A DNA stretch of 64,000 nucleotides from Maniola hyperantus (GCF_902806685.2 NC_048538.1:10478001-10542000), one strand, 5' to 3'. Shown: positions 21,021 to 33,092, numbered from the stretch's first letter. Notes: generated by a model not told the origin, from the letters alone. Numbers and translations: made by a program.

Positions 21021-21248
21021 ATTGTGACCACCGCAACTATTCTCTCCTGCTTAGATATAAGTAGTAATTTGTGGCTGTATCGACCAATAAATTATCTCTG
21101 GTATCAACACAATTCGGCATCACATAGTATACATATATCTACCACAATTGGACATTTATGCAGCTGTGGATATCATATAGGGTGCTAATAATAATAAAGA
21201 TTGACGTAATTACGCGTCTCACTGCTGTTGTTACATAAATTCTCAATA

Positions 21249-21394
21249 GGGCCGATTCTCTTATACCTACACAATCTCTAAACTAAACTAAATTAACTAA
21301 ATCTACTGCTAACCTTTTCCGCATGCAACATTATGACAGGGATAGCAATAGATTTAGACGTGCCATTTCAGTTTAGTACAAGAAAATCGGGTCC
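21249..21394. repeat. Foldback MITE, family F1, copy 2 (right end eroded)
   Basis: GGGCCGATTCTCTTATAC and the TAAACTAAACTAAATTAAC arm match the copy at 42899. The right arm is shortened (CAGTTTAGTACAAG, then AAATCGGGTCC). Confidence 0.6.
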
Positions 21395-22176
21395 ACTATC
21401 CAAACAATATATTCGATCTAGGCTCAACTCTACTGGACTAGTGCCTACTAATGGAGAACGCATTAATGAGGTCATCATGCCATTCGATGCCAATTTCATA
21501 GACTGAACATACTTAATCAAGGAAAGACTTTTTGGCAGGTCTTTGCTACATTTGCTAAAATGTAGCTTCTCAAAAATATTTCCCACTTACCCCGTATGCG
21601 ATTATTCATATCCTCCTCCTCCTAAGGTTGAGATCTATAGAGCATACCTACTTGAAATTGCTCAGACCTGACACATTTAAAATGAAATTATAATTTCAAA
21701 CTATTTATTAATATTGATTAAGGATGTGCCATCTCTGAAATTGGCATCGAATAGAGCGAAGGGACTATAGTTAAGTACTTACTACCAGTCCAAGTAAAGT
21801 AGAGCCTAGACTCCTAGAGCCAATATTTTTGTTGGATAATGATTAATGAGGCTTTATGTAACAACTGCAGTTAGACACGTAATCACATCAATCTCAAACT
21901 ATTTATTAATATTGATTAAGGATGTGCCATCTCTGAAATGGGCATCGAATAGTGCGAAGGCACTATAGTTACCTACTAGTCCAAGTAAAGTAGAGCCTAG
22001 AGCCAATATTTTTCTTGGATAATGATTAATGAGGATTTAAGTAACAACTGCAGTTAGACACGTAATTAGGTAGGTCAATCTCAAACTATTTATTAATATT
22101 GATTAAGGATGTGCCATCATTGAAATTCGCAGCGATAGTGCAAAGTCACTAGCACGGAAACTGCTGTTGTTAGGTA

Positions 22177-23693
22177 GGGGGAGTCCGGGAGAGTATACCC
22201 GCCTTCCACTAAAATGCTCATAAATCTTTATATACTTAAAAATCGCTATTTTCTATAAATTGTATCTTAAGCTGCACTATTTAGCTATATTTTCTCTTAA
22301 TAAAGTTTGATACATAAGTAATAGTTTATGAGTAATTAACGATTTCTACCAAAGTGACATTCGGCTAATATCTCCCACCTGGGTGGGAGACTTGACCCCC
22401 CAAGTGGGGAGCCTTTACCCGGGTACAAAAATAAGCAAAATAATCATTACAAATTATAATTCTATAAAAAAAATTAATCATACAAATATGACACATAGTA
22501 TTTTGTAGTAAATGAGAATTCCTTTTTTGATTGGAGCAATTAATACAAATAAACTGCTCCTCATCATGTCTTTATCATATTTGGACAGTCCAACGGATTT
22601 CATGGTCATAAGTCTCATGTTTATAACTTTCTCTTCTGCACATCTGAAACAAAACCAATTATCAATTTCATCTCCTACTTCATCCCATGGACTATCAGAG
22701 CTATTATCATGCTTGGGTTCTTCGTCAGGGTCTGTCTAACCGTCACTTGACTGTAAAACTTGTCTTTTCAATGGTCTTTTTACTGTCTTTTTCTCTTCGC
22801 TTTACCTTTTTGTTTTTTAAGTTATTTTAATTTTCTTATTGTTTGGTGCATAATCATCTATATCATCATCTAGGTCTAGTTTTTCTGGCGTTTTTTTTTA
22901 AATTTTTAGTTTTTCTGGGCTGTCTACCACGACGAAGGAGCAGCCTTTGGAATTGAACGAATCATTTGTGGTACAACTATTTTCGGTCTATGTCGTAAAT
23001 CAGAATCTACCGTTGTCACATCCAGATTTTGAGATGTAGAAGCTACCTCTTCTGATTGTCTTAATATTGCAATTGGTTGCTCAGATTTTTTCCTCAGTCA
23101 AAATTGATGGTGAATTGGCTCTAGCCGCCGCAGATAGATTCATGAATACTAATGCTGATGTTGAAGGCTCTGACTGACGTTGTACAGTAGATGATGAAGT
23201 TAATGAAGGAAGGCAGGACGATCGTGGTTACATTTGGAGGTAATACAAAAATATTATTGCCGGAGAAACAACGGGCGAGTTTACCCGGGGTAAAGTCTCC
23301 TCCCCACTCCAGGGTAATGTCTCCCACCCCACACAAATCTGTCAGTTATTACATTTTTATAAAAAACTATGACACTTAAGTAAAAGCTGTCTGCCGTAAA
23401 TGTTACTAGGATAATTACAGTTACGATGTATATAAATGATATACTGGAATCTATTCACAGTAAGAAACAGAAATCAAATATCGAAAATTTAAAAAATTTA
23501 CTTACTGGCACGAAATTTTTTAGTTACTTCTCACTACTAAACCAAACTGCCGATCGTAACGGTATCTCGTGAGCGAGGTGGGAGGCGTCTATGGAGGCTA
23601 AGAAGTGTGGCAAAGTCGCAATATCTAGTTCCACAAAGATTCTATGAGCAGTGGCTAATGTCTCCTACCTGCTAAACTCTCCCGGACTCCCGC
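22177..23693. mobile_element. Decayed TA-flanked DNA transposon, 1.5 kb
   Basis: Imperfect terminal inverted repeats (GGGGGAGTCCGGGAGAGT at the left; the right end reads GCGGGAGTCCGGGAGAGT in inverse) are flanked by TA on both sides, as in the Tc1/mariner/pogo superfamily. Internal copies of GGGTGGGAGAC-like words repeat near both ends. A residual reading frame lies at 22478-22732. The class is inferred from the TA duplication and a weak transposase-tail resemblance; no catalytic domain was seen. Confidence 0.6.
22478..22732 (-). pseudogene. Remnant C-terminal transposase-like coding fragment
   Basis: A frame of about 84 codons runs DPDEEPKHDNSSDSPWDEVG then WFCFRCAEEKVINMR. This is an acidic stretch followed by a W-x-C-x2-C motif, and it ends in a stop at 22480-22478. 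An in-frame stop lies immediately upstream, and the DNA beyond looks coding only in short shifted pieces. It resembles the C-terminal tail of pogo/Tigger-like proteins, but I cannot prove that without a search. Confidence 0.4.
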
Positions 23694-23945
23694 TACATAA
23701 AGCCTAATAAAAATATTGTCTCTTTAGACTCTAGTTTACTTGGCCTAGTCACTAGTGCATATTCCGTGGCCAGTTAGACGCGTAATTACTTCAATCTCAA
23801 TTATTATTAATACCCACCCTATTTGCATAAAATTTGAATTTAAACGTGACAGATAGTGATAAAACCTGCCTAATTTTCTTTTTCCCAAAATAATAACCTA
23901 ATGTAAAAGACGTGACTACTGACTACTCTTGTAGGATCTATAAGT

Positions 23946-24087
23946 AGGTTACGCGACAGGTTGAAATAGCATTCGGGGAGGGAACACCCCGCACTAGCCC
24001 GGTACGGGTGTGCGCGGGTGACGTGCGGGTGTGCGGGGTGTATCCTCGCCTCATACCCCGATTGCCATCTCAAACAGTCGCGGACCA
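23946..24087. repeat. GC-rich palindromic MITE, family P1, copy 1
   Basis: Inverted arms built on ACGCGACAGG...ATCGGGG and CCCCGATTGCCATCTC...GTCGCG surround a GC-rich centre of CCCGC/GCGGG words. Other copies: 29889-29984 (half), 32227-32334, 37029-37115 (half), 37266-37417, 37986-38139. Confidence 0.7.
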
Positions 24088-24339
24088 CCTACTGATATTA
24101 CTTCAGCTGGTTGTATATTCAAATGAAAGTTTCACATGAATATTTTTGATTAACAGGAAAAATGTCATTATTTTCCAAAAAAAAATTCCGACAGTTCTGA
24201 AAAAAAAAGAAATTGTTTAGACTCCTGTAAATTCTGCACGTGGCGTCTTTAGATCGGAGGGAGGAATTAGGAGAATCTTCAAAGGAGAATTCGTAGTACC
24301 TAGTTAAGGATGTTCGATGTGGAAAGGAGGCGTCGTCGG

Positions 24340-24480
24340 TCAATACTGTAGTAGGTGGTGCGGCGCGGGCGAGGCGCGCAGGCGTGCCGCCCCCGCGCCC
24401 CGCCGCCGGCCCGCTCACGCAACTCGCGAGTCAGCCGCCGTGCGCTACGATCGCGCGTGACGGAGCTTCTCTAAACCGCT
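24340..24480 (+). promoter_or_regulatory. GC- and CpG-rich promoter-like block
   Basis: A sharp rise in GC and CpG content within AT-rich DNA (GCGGCGCGGGCGAGGCGCGC, then GCCGCCGGCCCG and CGATCGCGCG). It lies 350-490 bp upstream of a good initiation codon that is followed by a signal-peptide-like exon. No TATA box was seen. It is the likely promoter of the gene starting at 24830; the exact start site is unknown. Confidence 0.5.
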
Positions 24481-24486
24481 CGAACC

Positions 24487-24558
24487 ATGTGTAATGTTTT
24501 CATCACAGTGGAGATCTATCAACCAGCTTTCCGACGCGGTATTATAAATCATGAATGA
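24487..24558 (+). promoter_or_regulatory. Upstream ORF of 23 codons in the putative 5' leader
   Basis: ATG at 24487 in fair context (ACCATG) opens 23 codons and stops at TGA 24556-24558, well before the main ATG at 24830. A second 7-codon uORF (ATGATGGCTTTGCC...) runs 24764-24787. If the leader is unspliced, both would reduce initiation at the main start. Confidence 0.35.
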
Positions 24559-24829
24559 ATAGTTCGTCCAGTCGGGACAGTTTTGCGAATTGACGCTCTA
24601 GGAAGAACAGCTTTCGCCGGGTGTCCAGTTTTTCTCGTAAGCTTGTGCCGTTGACACTGCAGCGTGCGGGTCCCGCAGTGTGCGAGTGTGTGGTTGATTA
24701 GCGAACGTAAAGACGAGGACGTCAGCTGAGTCGCGTAAACATTAGCTTGACCGGGTCTATCTGATGATGGCTTTGCCTACCTCGTAATTCCCGTAAAACT
24801 CGTGCAACACACGCAAATAGGATTCCAAG

Positions 24830-24860
24830 ATGCGGCGTCTAGTTTTGCTACTTTTGACAG
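24830..24860 (+). CDS. First coding exon of a secreted or membrane protein; rest not found in window
   Basis: ATG with A at -3 (CCAAGATG) begins MRRLVLLLLT, two arginines followed by a run of leucine/valine, the start of a classical signal peptide. The exon is cut after 31 nt by a consensus donor (GACAG|gtaagaaa), leaving phase 1. Tiny signal-peptide exons followed by very long introns are common in insect receptor and adhesion genes. I searched the following 39 kb for a continuation by eye and saw none, so the gene cannot be named. The GC-rich block and leader upstream support a true 5' end. Moderately confident that this is a gene start; no confidence in identity. Confidence 0.55.
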
Positions 24861-25519
24861 GTAAGAAACAACTTAATATTATGCTTACTTACAATATTTT
24901 TGCTTTCATACAAATAACGGCTTAGTTTTAAGGCCGCAATTAGTCTTAGAGCGCAAAAGTAGGCTAGGTAGGTACTAGGTACCTACCTAAACTTGCGTGA
25001 GACTCATGATAAGACGGCATTGAAAAGCTTTCACGCTACAGAAAGCTCACACTGTCACCTACGTATACTTATTTTGCCTTTTTATAAAATATAGGTAATA
25101 GGTACCAAGGTATTATATTTTTTGAGTTTCAAGACTACAAATCACATGAGTAAATCGTCATATGAATAAATAAGATTAATTTACATTAAAAATGAATTTG
25201 TTTTAGGTACCTACCCCCATACGTGATAATGATTTTTATTTGTAAAATTAATAGGTATTTGTTATGGCATTACATAGCATTATCTTTTCTACTTACTAAT
25301 GAAAGAATATTAAGTAAGTACGCTTCTTTTTTTCGGTTATAACTTTAATTAAGGAAGATTAAATATACCTACCTATTTACTGTAGCTCATTTTGGACGGA
25401 ATAAATTGGGTCCTGGAGAAATGATAGAGCGATTTTACGCGTGTCCTGTCCAAATAATACTTTACGGTGCTCTATGCTAAGAGACGTCATTTGTTTCTTA
25501 TGAAGATTTCGATAAAAAA

Positions 25520-25680
25520 AATACCCGGGTGAGTTTGTTGCTGGCTCTTCTCAGACCTGGCCGCGTTTGGAACCCTCGTAGCTATAGTTTTAAGTTTGCG
25601 TAATAATTATCACCACTATATATCACCACCTACAAATTCAACAATCGACCATCAAAAAAAGTAATTTATTACCTATTTTG
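25520..25680 (+). mobile_element. Truncated LINE 3' end, family L1
   Basis: GGTGAGTTTGTTGCTGGCTC and the segment GGAACCCTCGTAGC, TTTTAAGTTTGCGTAAT, then CATCAAAAAAAG and TACCTATTTTGAA. Related pieces: 51712-51815 (minus) and 55205-55345 (plus). These are 3' UTR remnants without coding sequence. Confidence 0.5.
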
Positions 25681-25682
25681 AA

Positions 25683-25894
25683 CTAGCTGATGCCCGCGAC
25701 TTCGTCCGCGTGGAATTAGGTTTTTTGAAAATCCCGTGGGAACTCTTTGATTTTCCGGGATAAAAAGTAGCCTATGCCCTTTTCCGGGGTGCAAGCTATA
25801 GCAGTACCAAATTTCGTCAAAATCAGTTGAACGGATGGGCCGTGAAAGGCTAGCAGACAGTCAGACAGACACACTTTTGCGTTTATAGTATGGA
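25683..25894 (-). mobile_element. Helitron-like element, family H-b
   Basis: On the minus strand it starts TCCATACTATAAACGC, carries the GTCTGTCTGACTG tract, AAATTTGGTACTGC and CCGGGAAAATCAAAGAG, and ends with the hairpin CGCGGACGAAGTCGCG, then GGCATCAGCTAG before T. Confidence 0.7.
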
Positions 25895-28800
25895 GAAATT
25901 ATTCGACTTTGACGACCTACCTGCTTACATTTTCTCCGGGATAAATAGTAGCCTATATCTATATCAAGGACTCAAGCTATCCCCGTACCAAATACGGCTA
26001 GATGGGTTAAACTGATGGGACGTAAAGAGCTAGCAGACAGACAGACATATATTATAGATGGATTAAAATTAAATATTTAAATGTAATATGGGAAATGTTG
26101 TTTATAAAATTGCCAGGGTATTTTTAATGGAAAATTAAAACACAAGGTCCATCGAACTAAAGATTACAAAAATCAAAATCAATTTCAGCCTTCAATGTTC
26201 TAAACTACATTATAATTTCGGCGACAGGTGTTGAGTGCAGGTAAAGCAAAAAATAATGTTAGGTCGATTCGGGGCTCCTTAGAAAAAAAATTAACCACAT
26301 GCTTGGGATATGGGAATTGTGCGCACTGCTATTATTCGTTTAACAGACAGGAAAATAAAGGTATCTTCACGAACCCGCATTTGGTTAATGATTTTCGATA
26401 ACTTTTACTCGTAAGTTGGTAGGTCCCTTTATCCCATTAAATTATAGGTAGACCCCAGAGCTAAAGCTGACTCCATAGATATGTTAGACAGGTAAGTACG
26501 TCAGATGTCGAAAATGTGTGTGAAAGGAAATCTTTTCGGAACGTCATTAAACTCTTTTTAACCGTATTTTCTTTTACTTGGCCTTCAATAAAACTTTACT
26601 TCTGCAGCTATCTAACGACGAGACCCTGCTTTGAACAGTTTGATAAGTTGCAAAGTTTTTCAAGAAAAGTTAGGAAAAATGTTCCCTCTTGGTTGCGATC
26701 ATCATCAATCACTTTTATGTTATATCATCGCTTACTTAGGTAAGTAGGTACATACTTTTACTGAAACTCTGACATAAGAGCAAATAAATATTATCTAGAT
26801 AGGTACTTTAAATATAATATTTATGTGCAGGTATTTATATTATGTAAAAATCCAAAAGTAATGAAATGGAAGACAGTAAATAGGCCAAAATCTTCAAAGT
26901 CCTAACAATCGACCAAATAAGACTAAGTAATATAAATGTATATTAGGTAGGTACCTATATGTACCTAATTTAAACGAAATCCTCGAATCCGTGTAATGAT
27001 TGCGCTTAGCCTTTGAAAAATTTTCGGCGAGGCCTATTATAAAAACTGATACGGTATATGAGATACCTATTGAGGCATAGGTTTTCTTATGTTCAAACTT
27101 TCGTGGCCAAACTACAAAGCAAAAACTTTAACTCGTATTGAGACGATTTGGTCCCGACTTGCAACTGCCACTTTTTTTAACTAAAAGGCGGATGCTGAAC
27201 GCACCTGGCCTCTGCTCTTAGTTTTTTTTTTCAACATAATATAGACAAAAGTATCAAGAATGCACTTAATTTTATTTTTAGAATTCCGGTACTGATTTCT
27301 TTTGAATAACTTTCTTAAGTGCTTTCGAATGGATATGATTCTATCATGATTGTGGAAGACTTAAATAAAGAAACTTGGGAGTCCTTTGAAGGTCTGAGAA
27401 ATCTTAGAAAAGCTTGATATTTTGCTAATTTTGGAAAATTAACTAAATATCAAACTTGTTTCGCATTTTCTGTAAACATCCTCTTCCAAAATCACAACAC
27501 TTGTGCTGAGATTTCAGATCTCGTTTCTTTACCTATAGGCGAACTCTGACCACTTTTTTGAAGATTCAGCATTTTCTTTCATAGTCCTAAACATTTGTTT
27601 AGAGACTTCAAAGTTCATTTTAAGCAAAGATACAATCCGATCCAAAGAATCCTAACTATTGTGGCATAAAAAGTCTGCGTGGATAAAATTTCGAATCCTG
27701 TCATCGGTTTTACGACCTTGGGAATTCATAGTATTTTTGTTGTTTTCGTCAGTCTATTTTGGGGTGCTGACAGCAGTTTATGGAATGGTTGCAGGCAAAC
27801 GATAAGTAGGTAGGTACTCGGGCGCCGCGGTCGCCTTTCATCTGTGCCGTAGTGTGTGTTTACGCTCGTATTGCGCCAGCGCATCCTATCCTAAGGCGCG
27901 TGTAGACAAGACCGAGAATAAGGCGTTTGCACCTACCTACTTAGATTAAGGGGGCTCAGGACGGTGCTTTCTTCATACAAACGTAGGAGGGTAATTACTA
28001 CATTACTTGATACTGTATGCTCAAAACTAAGTATTATATCGATTAAACTCGTCATTATCTAGGTTTATTGATATATGAAACATTGAAATTTTTTTTGATT
28101 TTAAAGTTACGGGGCTCAAAAGATTCCTATTTTAACACTAAGTTTATGACAACTTTGGGCGTAAATAAATAAGATTAGGGGTATGAAAATTCTAAAGAAA
28201 TTTAACATTAGACATAGTTTATATATTCATTTTTTTTTAAATCATTAGTTGAAATAACTATACTTTGCAAACATAAACTTAATAGTTTCTTCTCAAAAAT
28301 ACTTTTCCTAAACCCTTGATTTCGCTGAAAATCATCGTGCCTCTCACCTTTCTCATACATTGTCAAGTGAAAAGCAAACAGGTTCGGTCGGACGAACTGC
28401 GTCACCTTAAGGATTGGTTCTGGATTGCGCTCCGACAGCCCAGCGAAGACCAATCCTTAATTATTAATCTAAGCGTTTGTTTTTAAAATTCTATTCGAAT
28501 TGATTTGATGCGCAACGCCAGCAGCGAGACAATCGCTCGATCAGTGTGTAGCGTTGCCAGGCGTCCGGATAAAGGCGGACACAGTCAGGCTTTTTAGTTG
28601 CATATGTGCGGCCAAATAGTCGGTGTCCGGCCTGTCCAGCTTTTGTTAGGCTTGTTAAATTTGTAATTTTTTTACATTTTACAATAATAGTAAGTAAAGT
28701 AAAGAATGATGATTATTAAAATATAATAACCACATAAAATAGGACATTTTGCCTAATGTTACAGTGTATCCTTGGCTTTACAATAACAGATCTTGGTCGC

Positions 28801-29888
28801 AAATGGCAGTGACGTTAACAGCTTCATTCTGGCTCTCTTTCATTCACTGGAATGACGTTTGGGCGCTGTTATCTTTTGAGATAACCCATTTATTTATTGC
28901 CCATCTTAAGAGTATCGGTAAATGTGTATAATTTATGGACGTAACCCACATTATTAGACAGCGGGTTTTGGACTAATTAGATAATATTTTATTCGTAATG
29001 AATAATGATAATCATTTTTTATTAGATAATTCAATGTAGGGAGGGATGAGATGTTATTACGCCTGATAATAATTATTATTATCAGCCTAGCTAAAGGTAG
29101 CACGACTGGTGCTACTTACGCACGATGGCCACTAAAATGCCACTATAAAAGACAGAACGTGAAACATCCCACTAAATGCGCGCGTACCCGAATACATATA
29201 GGTACTTACGCTTTCGGCTTTGTGATATAGTAGGTAACTGTATCAAGCACCATTCATGGAATTCTTTGTAGGTAGATTCTTCTATAGGTGCTGCGTTAGA
29301 CAAATTAGATCGTGCGTGCTATATAAGGTCCAACCTTTAAAGTATTCACTGTAAATCGCACCTTAGTCATGTTTACAGTAATAACACCTCTAGACTTGAG
29401 AAGAAAAATTGGTTTAATATAAAATTTTCGTATAAAATTACGCTTCACAATACGTTGCCGTCTTCGCCGTATTATGCACGCTTTATTAAGTTTAATATTC
29501 TTACAAGCCAGAATAGATGGGGTCATAATACCCGCAATATATCCTACGCGAATGCGGATAAACCACTGAGCGTTCTTCGTGAACAAGATTTCCCAGGTGC
29601 AAATGAATCTTCTTTAATTTTTCCCTGGAGCCAAAAACAATCCGCATCGTGTTACATATTAGTATTGCCCAAGTTATATTCCTTCTTGCCTGCTTCTTGC
29701 GTACATTATAATAAACAGTGTAGAGAGAGCTCCAATCCTGCACATTTTTTTATCTCTAGGTAGGTAAGTCGGTATAGCATTTTCTGTAACATGCTGTGTT
29801 CGTAAACACAGATAATTACTAAGTATGTAGTAGGTATGCGTCAAAAGCACAAACAAAAGAATATAACTATAAGTACGCAATCAACGAC

Positions 29889-29984
29889 TACCCCGCATAC
29901 CCGCACGTCCGCGTCACCCGCGCTACCCTCACCGGGCTAGCACGGGGGCTGTGCGGGCGTCTCCACCCCGATTGCCATCTCGAA
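29889..29984. repeat. Palindromic MITE P1, half copy
   Basis: Only the right part is present: CCCGCGCTACC, CCGGGCTAGCACGG and CCCCGATTGCCATCTCGA. Confidence 0.6.
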
Positions 29985-30423
29985 AATATTACGATTTTAA
30001 GCTTTGTAAAAACAAAAAAAAACACTATGATACAGTCTCGCCAAATAAAATGCGTTTTATTTTTTAAATCGCAAATGTTAAGTGAAGGACGGTCATGAGC
30101 ACGGCAAACGTCTGAATAAACTTACAAAGGACAAAGGTTAGTTTCAACTTTCAAGGCACAACAACTCATCGTTTCTCAAGCGAGTTTTACATTGCAAATG
30201 CCGAAAATTCTGTCTCTCTTAAATAAAAGTGTAAGCATAAAAAACGTGTACACGTACCTACTTGCCTATAGGTACTTAGCATCAGGTAAAAAGAGCTCGG
30301 ACGACAATGGAGAGGATGTTTGCGCATGGGCATACATTTCTAAGTATAGCGCGGTAAGCGAAAGATTGACTGACGATTGACGAGCCAAAAGCGCCACAGC
30401 ATAGATATCCTCCTTCACGGGCA

Positions 30424-30602
30424 CCTCCACGGACTAGAGAATCCCGTCGCAACTCTTTCATTTTCCGGGATAAAAAGTAGCCTATGTCTCCTTTTACTAT
30501 ATACCTACCCATGCAAAAAATCACGTCAACCCGTTAATCCGTTGCGACAGGATTGAAGGACAAACTAACAAACAAACACACTTTCGCATTTATAATAATA
30601 TT
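30424..30602 (-). mobile_element. Helitron-like element, family H-b, partial
   Basis: Shares TTTTCCGGGATAAAAAGTAG, CACGTCAACCCGTTAATCCG and the ACACTTTCGCATTTATAATA end with family H-b. The 3' hairpin and CTAG are missing. Confidence 0.6.
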
Positions 30603-31659
30603 AATATTGTACTTAAGTTAAGGTATCCCTTCTGTACTTAGCAATCTCGTTGGTCATCCTAACTTTTTGAGAAGGCCTAAAATTGGTTTTAGTTTTCCAA
30701 TAGTTTTTTTTTGTTATCAAGCTCGGAGTAACTTTCAAGGACCAATTTCTGTACTAAGTGCTTTCAGAACATGAGAATTGGTTTTAAGTGTTTATTTGCG
30801 ACAAAACTGTTATAGTGAACCCGAGATTCTATTAAATTAGGTAACTCTAATAAATTCATAGAAATGCTTCGGAGTTTACAAGGCCACTGCCTACTGATGA
30901 TCAGATAGCCAATTAATGCTTTTTAACATTATATTCGCTTAGGACATAAAGGTAGATATACTATGTAGGCACCATTTAGTGCCTGCCGTTGCCAGTTCAA
31001 TGATCATTTCTCACGTGATGGACTATCTTTGGCCATATACCTACCTAGGTTTGAAATAATTGTCAACTTTTGCCTATTGATTTCTGTGGTGCTTTGTCTT
31101 TAAGTCAATCTAAGCCAGACTGAACGCTAGCCATTTAAAAGCCAAACAAAATAAGTCAAGTACCTACCTATCTAAGTTCTAAAGGACAAAAGCTGCGTAG
31201 ATTCTAATTATCGACCTTGAAGGCCTGAGGGCTCTGCAAAAGTCGCCACGTGCGCTCAGTAAAACGATAATGATAGAGTAGCTATTGGGGGACTATAATC
31301 AACTGAATAACTAATTCAAGCCATTGCACTTTATTCCTCGCGGAAGCCCTTTTTGCGGGACCCTAGACCCTATTGTCGAAAGTCCTCTCAATAGAGGAGG
31401 GTCATGTCGAGAATGTTTTTGTTAAAATATTTTGAAAGGGCCATTCAATATAATTAGCAATTTAGCTTAAGGGCTCACATCGACAAACTTTTTCTTCGGC
31501 TATTATGTATACCTACCAGGATTTACTTATGTGCCTATTTACAAGTATTTTTATCTAGACACGAAAAACTTATTTGAATCTTTTCTATTTGATTGAAGAA
31601 ATTCTGTGTGACAACTAGAAATAATGATAACAGACAATAATTTAAAAGGTTTCAAAAAA

Positions 31660-31925
31660 TCCCGGCTGCGGTTTGTACTGCATCTTTTTCAGCGCGCACA
31701 TTAAAGCGCATAAAATCCACCATTTCGATTTTTTAAGAATTTCATGTCTACCTACTCTACCTAGTGACACTCGCGCCATCGGAACGAATCTAATTGCGTA
31801 TCATTTATCAAAATCGGTTGCGTCATTGAGTAGTTACGGACGAACATGGAAACGCATCACAAATTCATACAAAAGTACAGGTCAAACACATAACTCTCCT
31901 TTTGGGCTTCGCCGTAGTAAAAATC
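31660..31925 (+). repeat. Fragment of a dispersed lepidopteran-type repeat
   Basis: Holds words typical of short interspersed repeats: AAATCGGTTGCGTCATTGAG, ATACAAAAGTACAGGTCAAA and TTTTGGGCTTCGCCGTAGT. The frame of about 93 codons across it has no domain signature. Confidence 0.4.
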
Positions 31926-32226
31926 AGATGTGTCAAATGCTAATTTCACCATGATTAAAATGTTAACACAAAAGGTCAAAGTAATCACCTTGCGCCAGTT
32001 TCGAAACCATAATTGCTGTATGACAAAAGAAAAATGCACTGTTCACTGATCTCTTTTTTAATTAATTGGTCATGTTAAAAGGTTGAAATAAAATAGCGTG
32101 TGACATAGCCTATACCTACGAGTACCTACCTAATTAACTATTAAGGACCTCTATGTACAAGTGGGAAGTTAGGTTCAATTATGATCTACACTATTAACAA
32201 AACTTTTAGATAAGTAGGTATACACC

Positions 32227-32334
32227 TATAGTACGCGACAGGTCGAGATCGCAACCGCGCTAACCCAGCGCGGGCGAGCGCGGGTCTCCCCGCCTCATAC
32301 CCCGCCTGCCATCTCAACCTGTCGCGTACTATAC
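32227..32334. repeat. Palindromic MITE P1, short copy with complete arms
   Basis: TATAGTACGCGACAGGTCGA and the inverse TCAACCTGTCGCGTACTATA bound a GC-rich centre. Best view of the terminal repeats of the family. Confidence 0.75.
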
Positions 32335-32416
32335 GTACCTAAAATTTATACCTTACTAAAATTGTTTTGAAATAAGTTTGAAATTTCTAATAAAACATCT
32401 ATGTTAAATCATAAAT

Positions 32417-32615
32417 TACTTGCTGATGCCCGCGACTTCATCCGTGTGAATTTAAGTTTTTAAAAACCCCGCTGAACCTTTGATTTTCAGGCATAACAGT
32501 CACTCTCAAGGTCTTTAATAATATCCATTAGAAAAAATCACGTCAATCCGTTACTCCGTTGCGGCGTGATTGAAGGACAAGCTAACAAACTAAACACACT
32601 TTCGAATTTATAATA
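32417..32615 (-). mobile_element. Helitron-like element, family H-b, diverged
   Basis: GATGCCCGCGACTTCATCCG at the left, GTTGCGGCGTGATTGAAGGA and CACTTTCGAATTTATAATAA at the right. Internally shortened. Confidence 0.6.
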
Positions 32616-33092
32616 ATAAAATAATAATATGGGTAGTAAAGTGATTGTAATCATTATAATACACATAAAAGATTAAAACAATTCAATATGAAAAAAAAAT
32701 CAATGTTAACGGAATGCGAAGCCCGGGATGGGTCAACTAGTAAACGATTCTCCTCCTAATCTGGAGTTGGATTATATCCCCCGAAATTTGTAAGGCAGTT
32801 ATATGCGAGACCTTAAAAATGTAATATGTTGTGTGTAATTGGGTCAAACAGGCGAAGGATGAGGGCTCGTGGGATGGGAAGGGGGCGCGTTGTTATTCCA
32901 CAGTGCGTTACAATCGGCTGTGTTCCAGCCACATTACACCGCATTTCGTACTGAAAACTTTATGGAAATGTGCCTTACGATCACGGCCCCTTTGGCAAAG
33001 AAACTTGGCTACATTTTACTTTTTCATCAACTTGATATATTATGTACCTAACTATTATTAAGGTTTCACTTCAAACAATGCATTACGCCGAT

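Larger units (their letters stand above)
21694..23790 (+). repeat. Tandem array of a roughly 190-bp unit, third unit split by a transposon
   Basis: Units start with TCAAACTATTTATTAATATTG and share GGATGTGCCATC, AAGTAAAGTAGAGCCTAGA and GCAGTTAGACACGTAAT. Unit 1 is 21694-21891, unit 2 is 21892-22078. Unit 3 is 22079-22176, continued at 23696-23790 after the DNA transposon at 22177-23693. A fragment of a further unit follows (TCAATCTCAATTATTATTAAT). Units 1 and 2 are highly similar apart from small indels; unit 3 is more diverged. Confidence 0.7.
19309..24339. other. Non-genic region of nested repeats upstream of the 24.8-kb exon
   Basis: No host gene was recognised. Beyond the separately listed repeats it holds a segment at 19671-19800 related in inverse orientation to 38340-38500. 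A diverged piece at about 20530-20820 begins near ACCGATTCTA and ends GAATCAGGGCCA, so it may be a distant F1-like foldback. A truncated LINE 3' end lies at 20895-21020 and AT-rich filler elsewhere. Confidence 0.5.
24861..29888. other. Probable intron 1 of the 24.8-kb gene, first part
   Basis: AT-rich DNA with no exon I can support. It holds a truncated LINE 3' end (25520-25680), Helitron-like DNA (25683-25894, with a second partial copy at 25920-26065) and many TAGGTACCTACC words. GC-richer patches at 27810-27910 and 28500-28640 have no open frame worth noting. The overlapping frames on both strands at 29305-29763 have no domain signature. Confidence 0.45.

Noticed and set aside
29305..29763. 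Overlapping frames of 80-102 codons on both strands
   Set aside because: Considered as a retroelement or host exon, but no motif, no shared frame and no splice pattern supports either.
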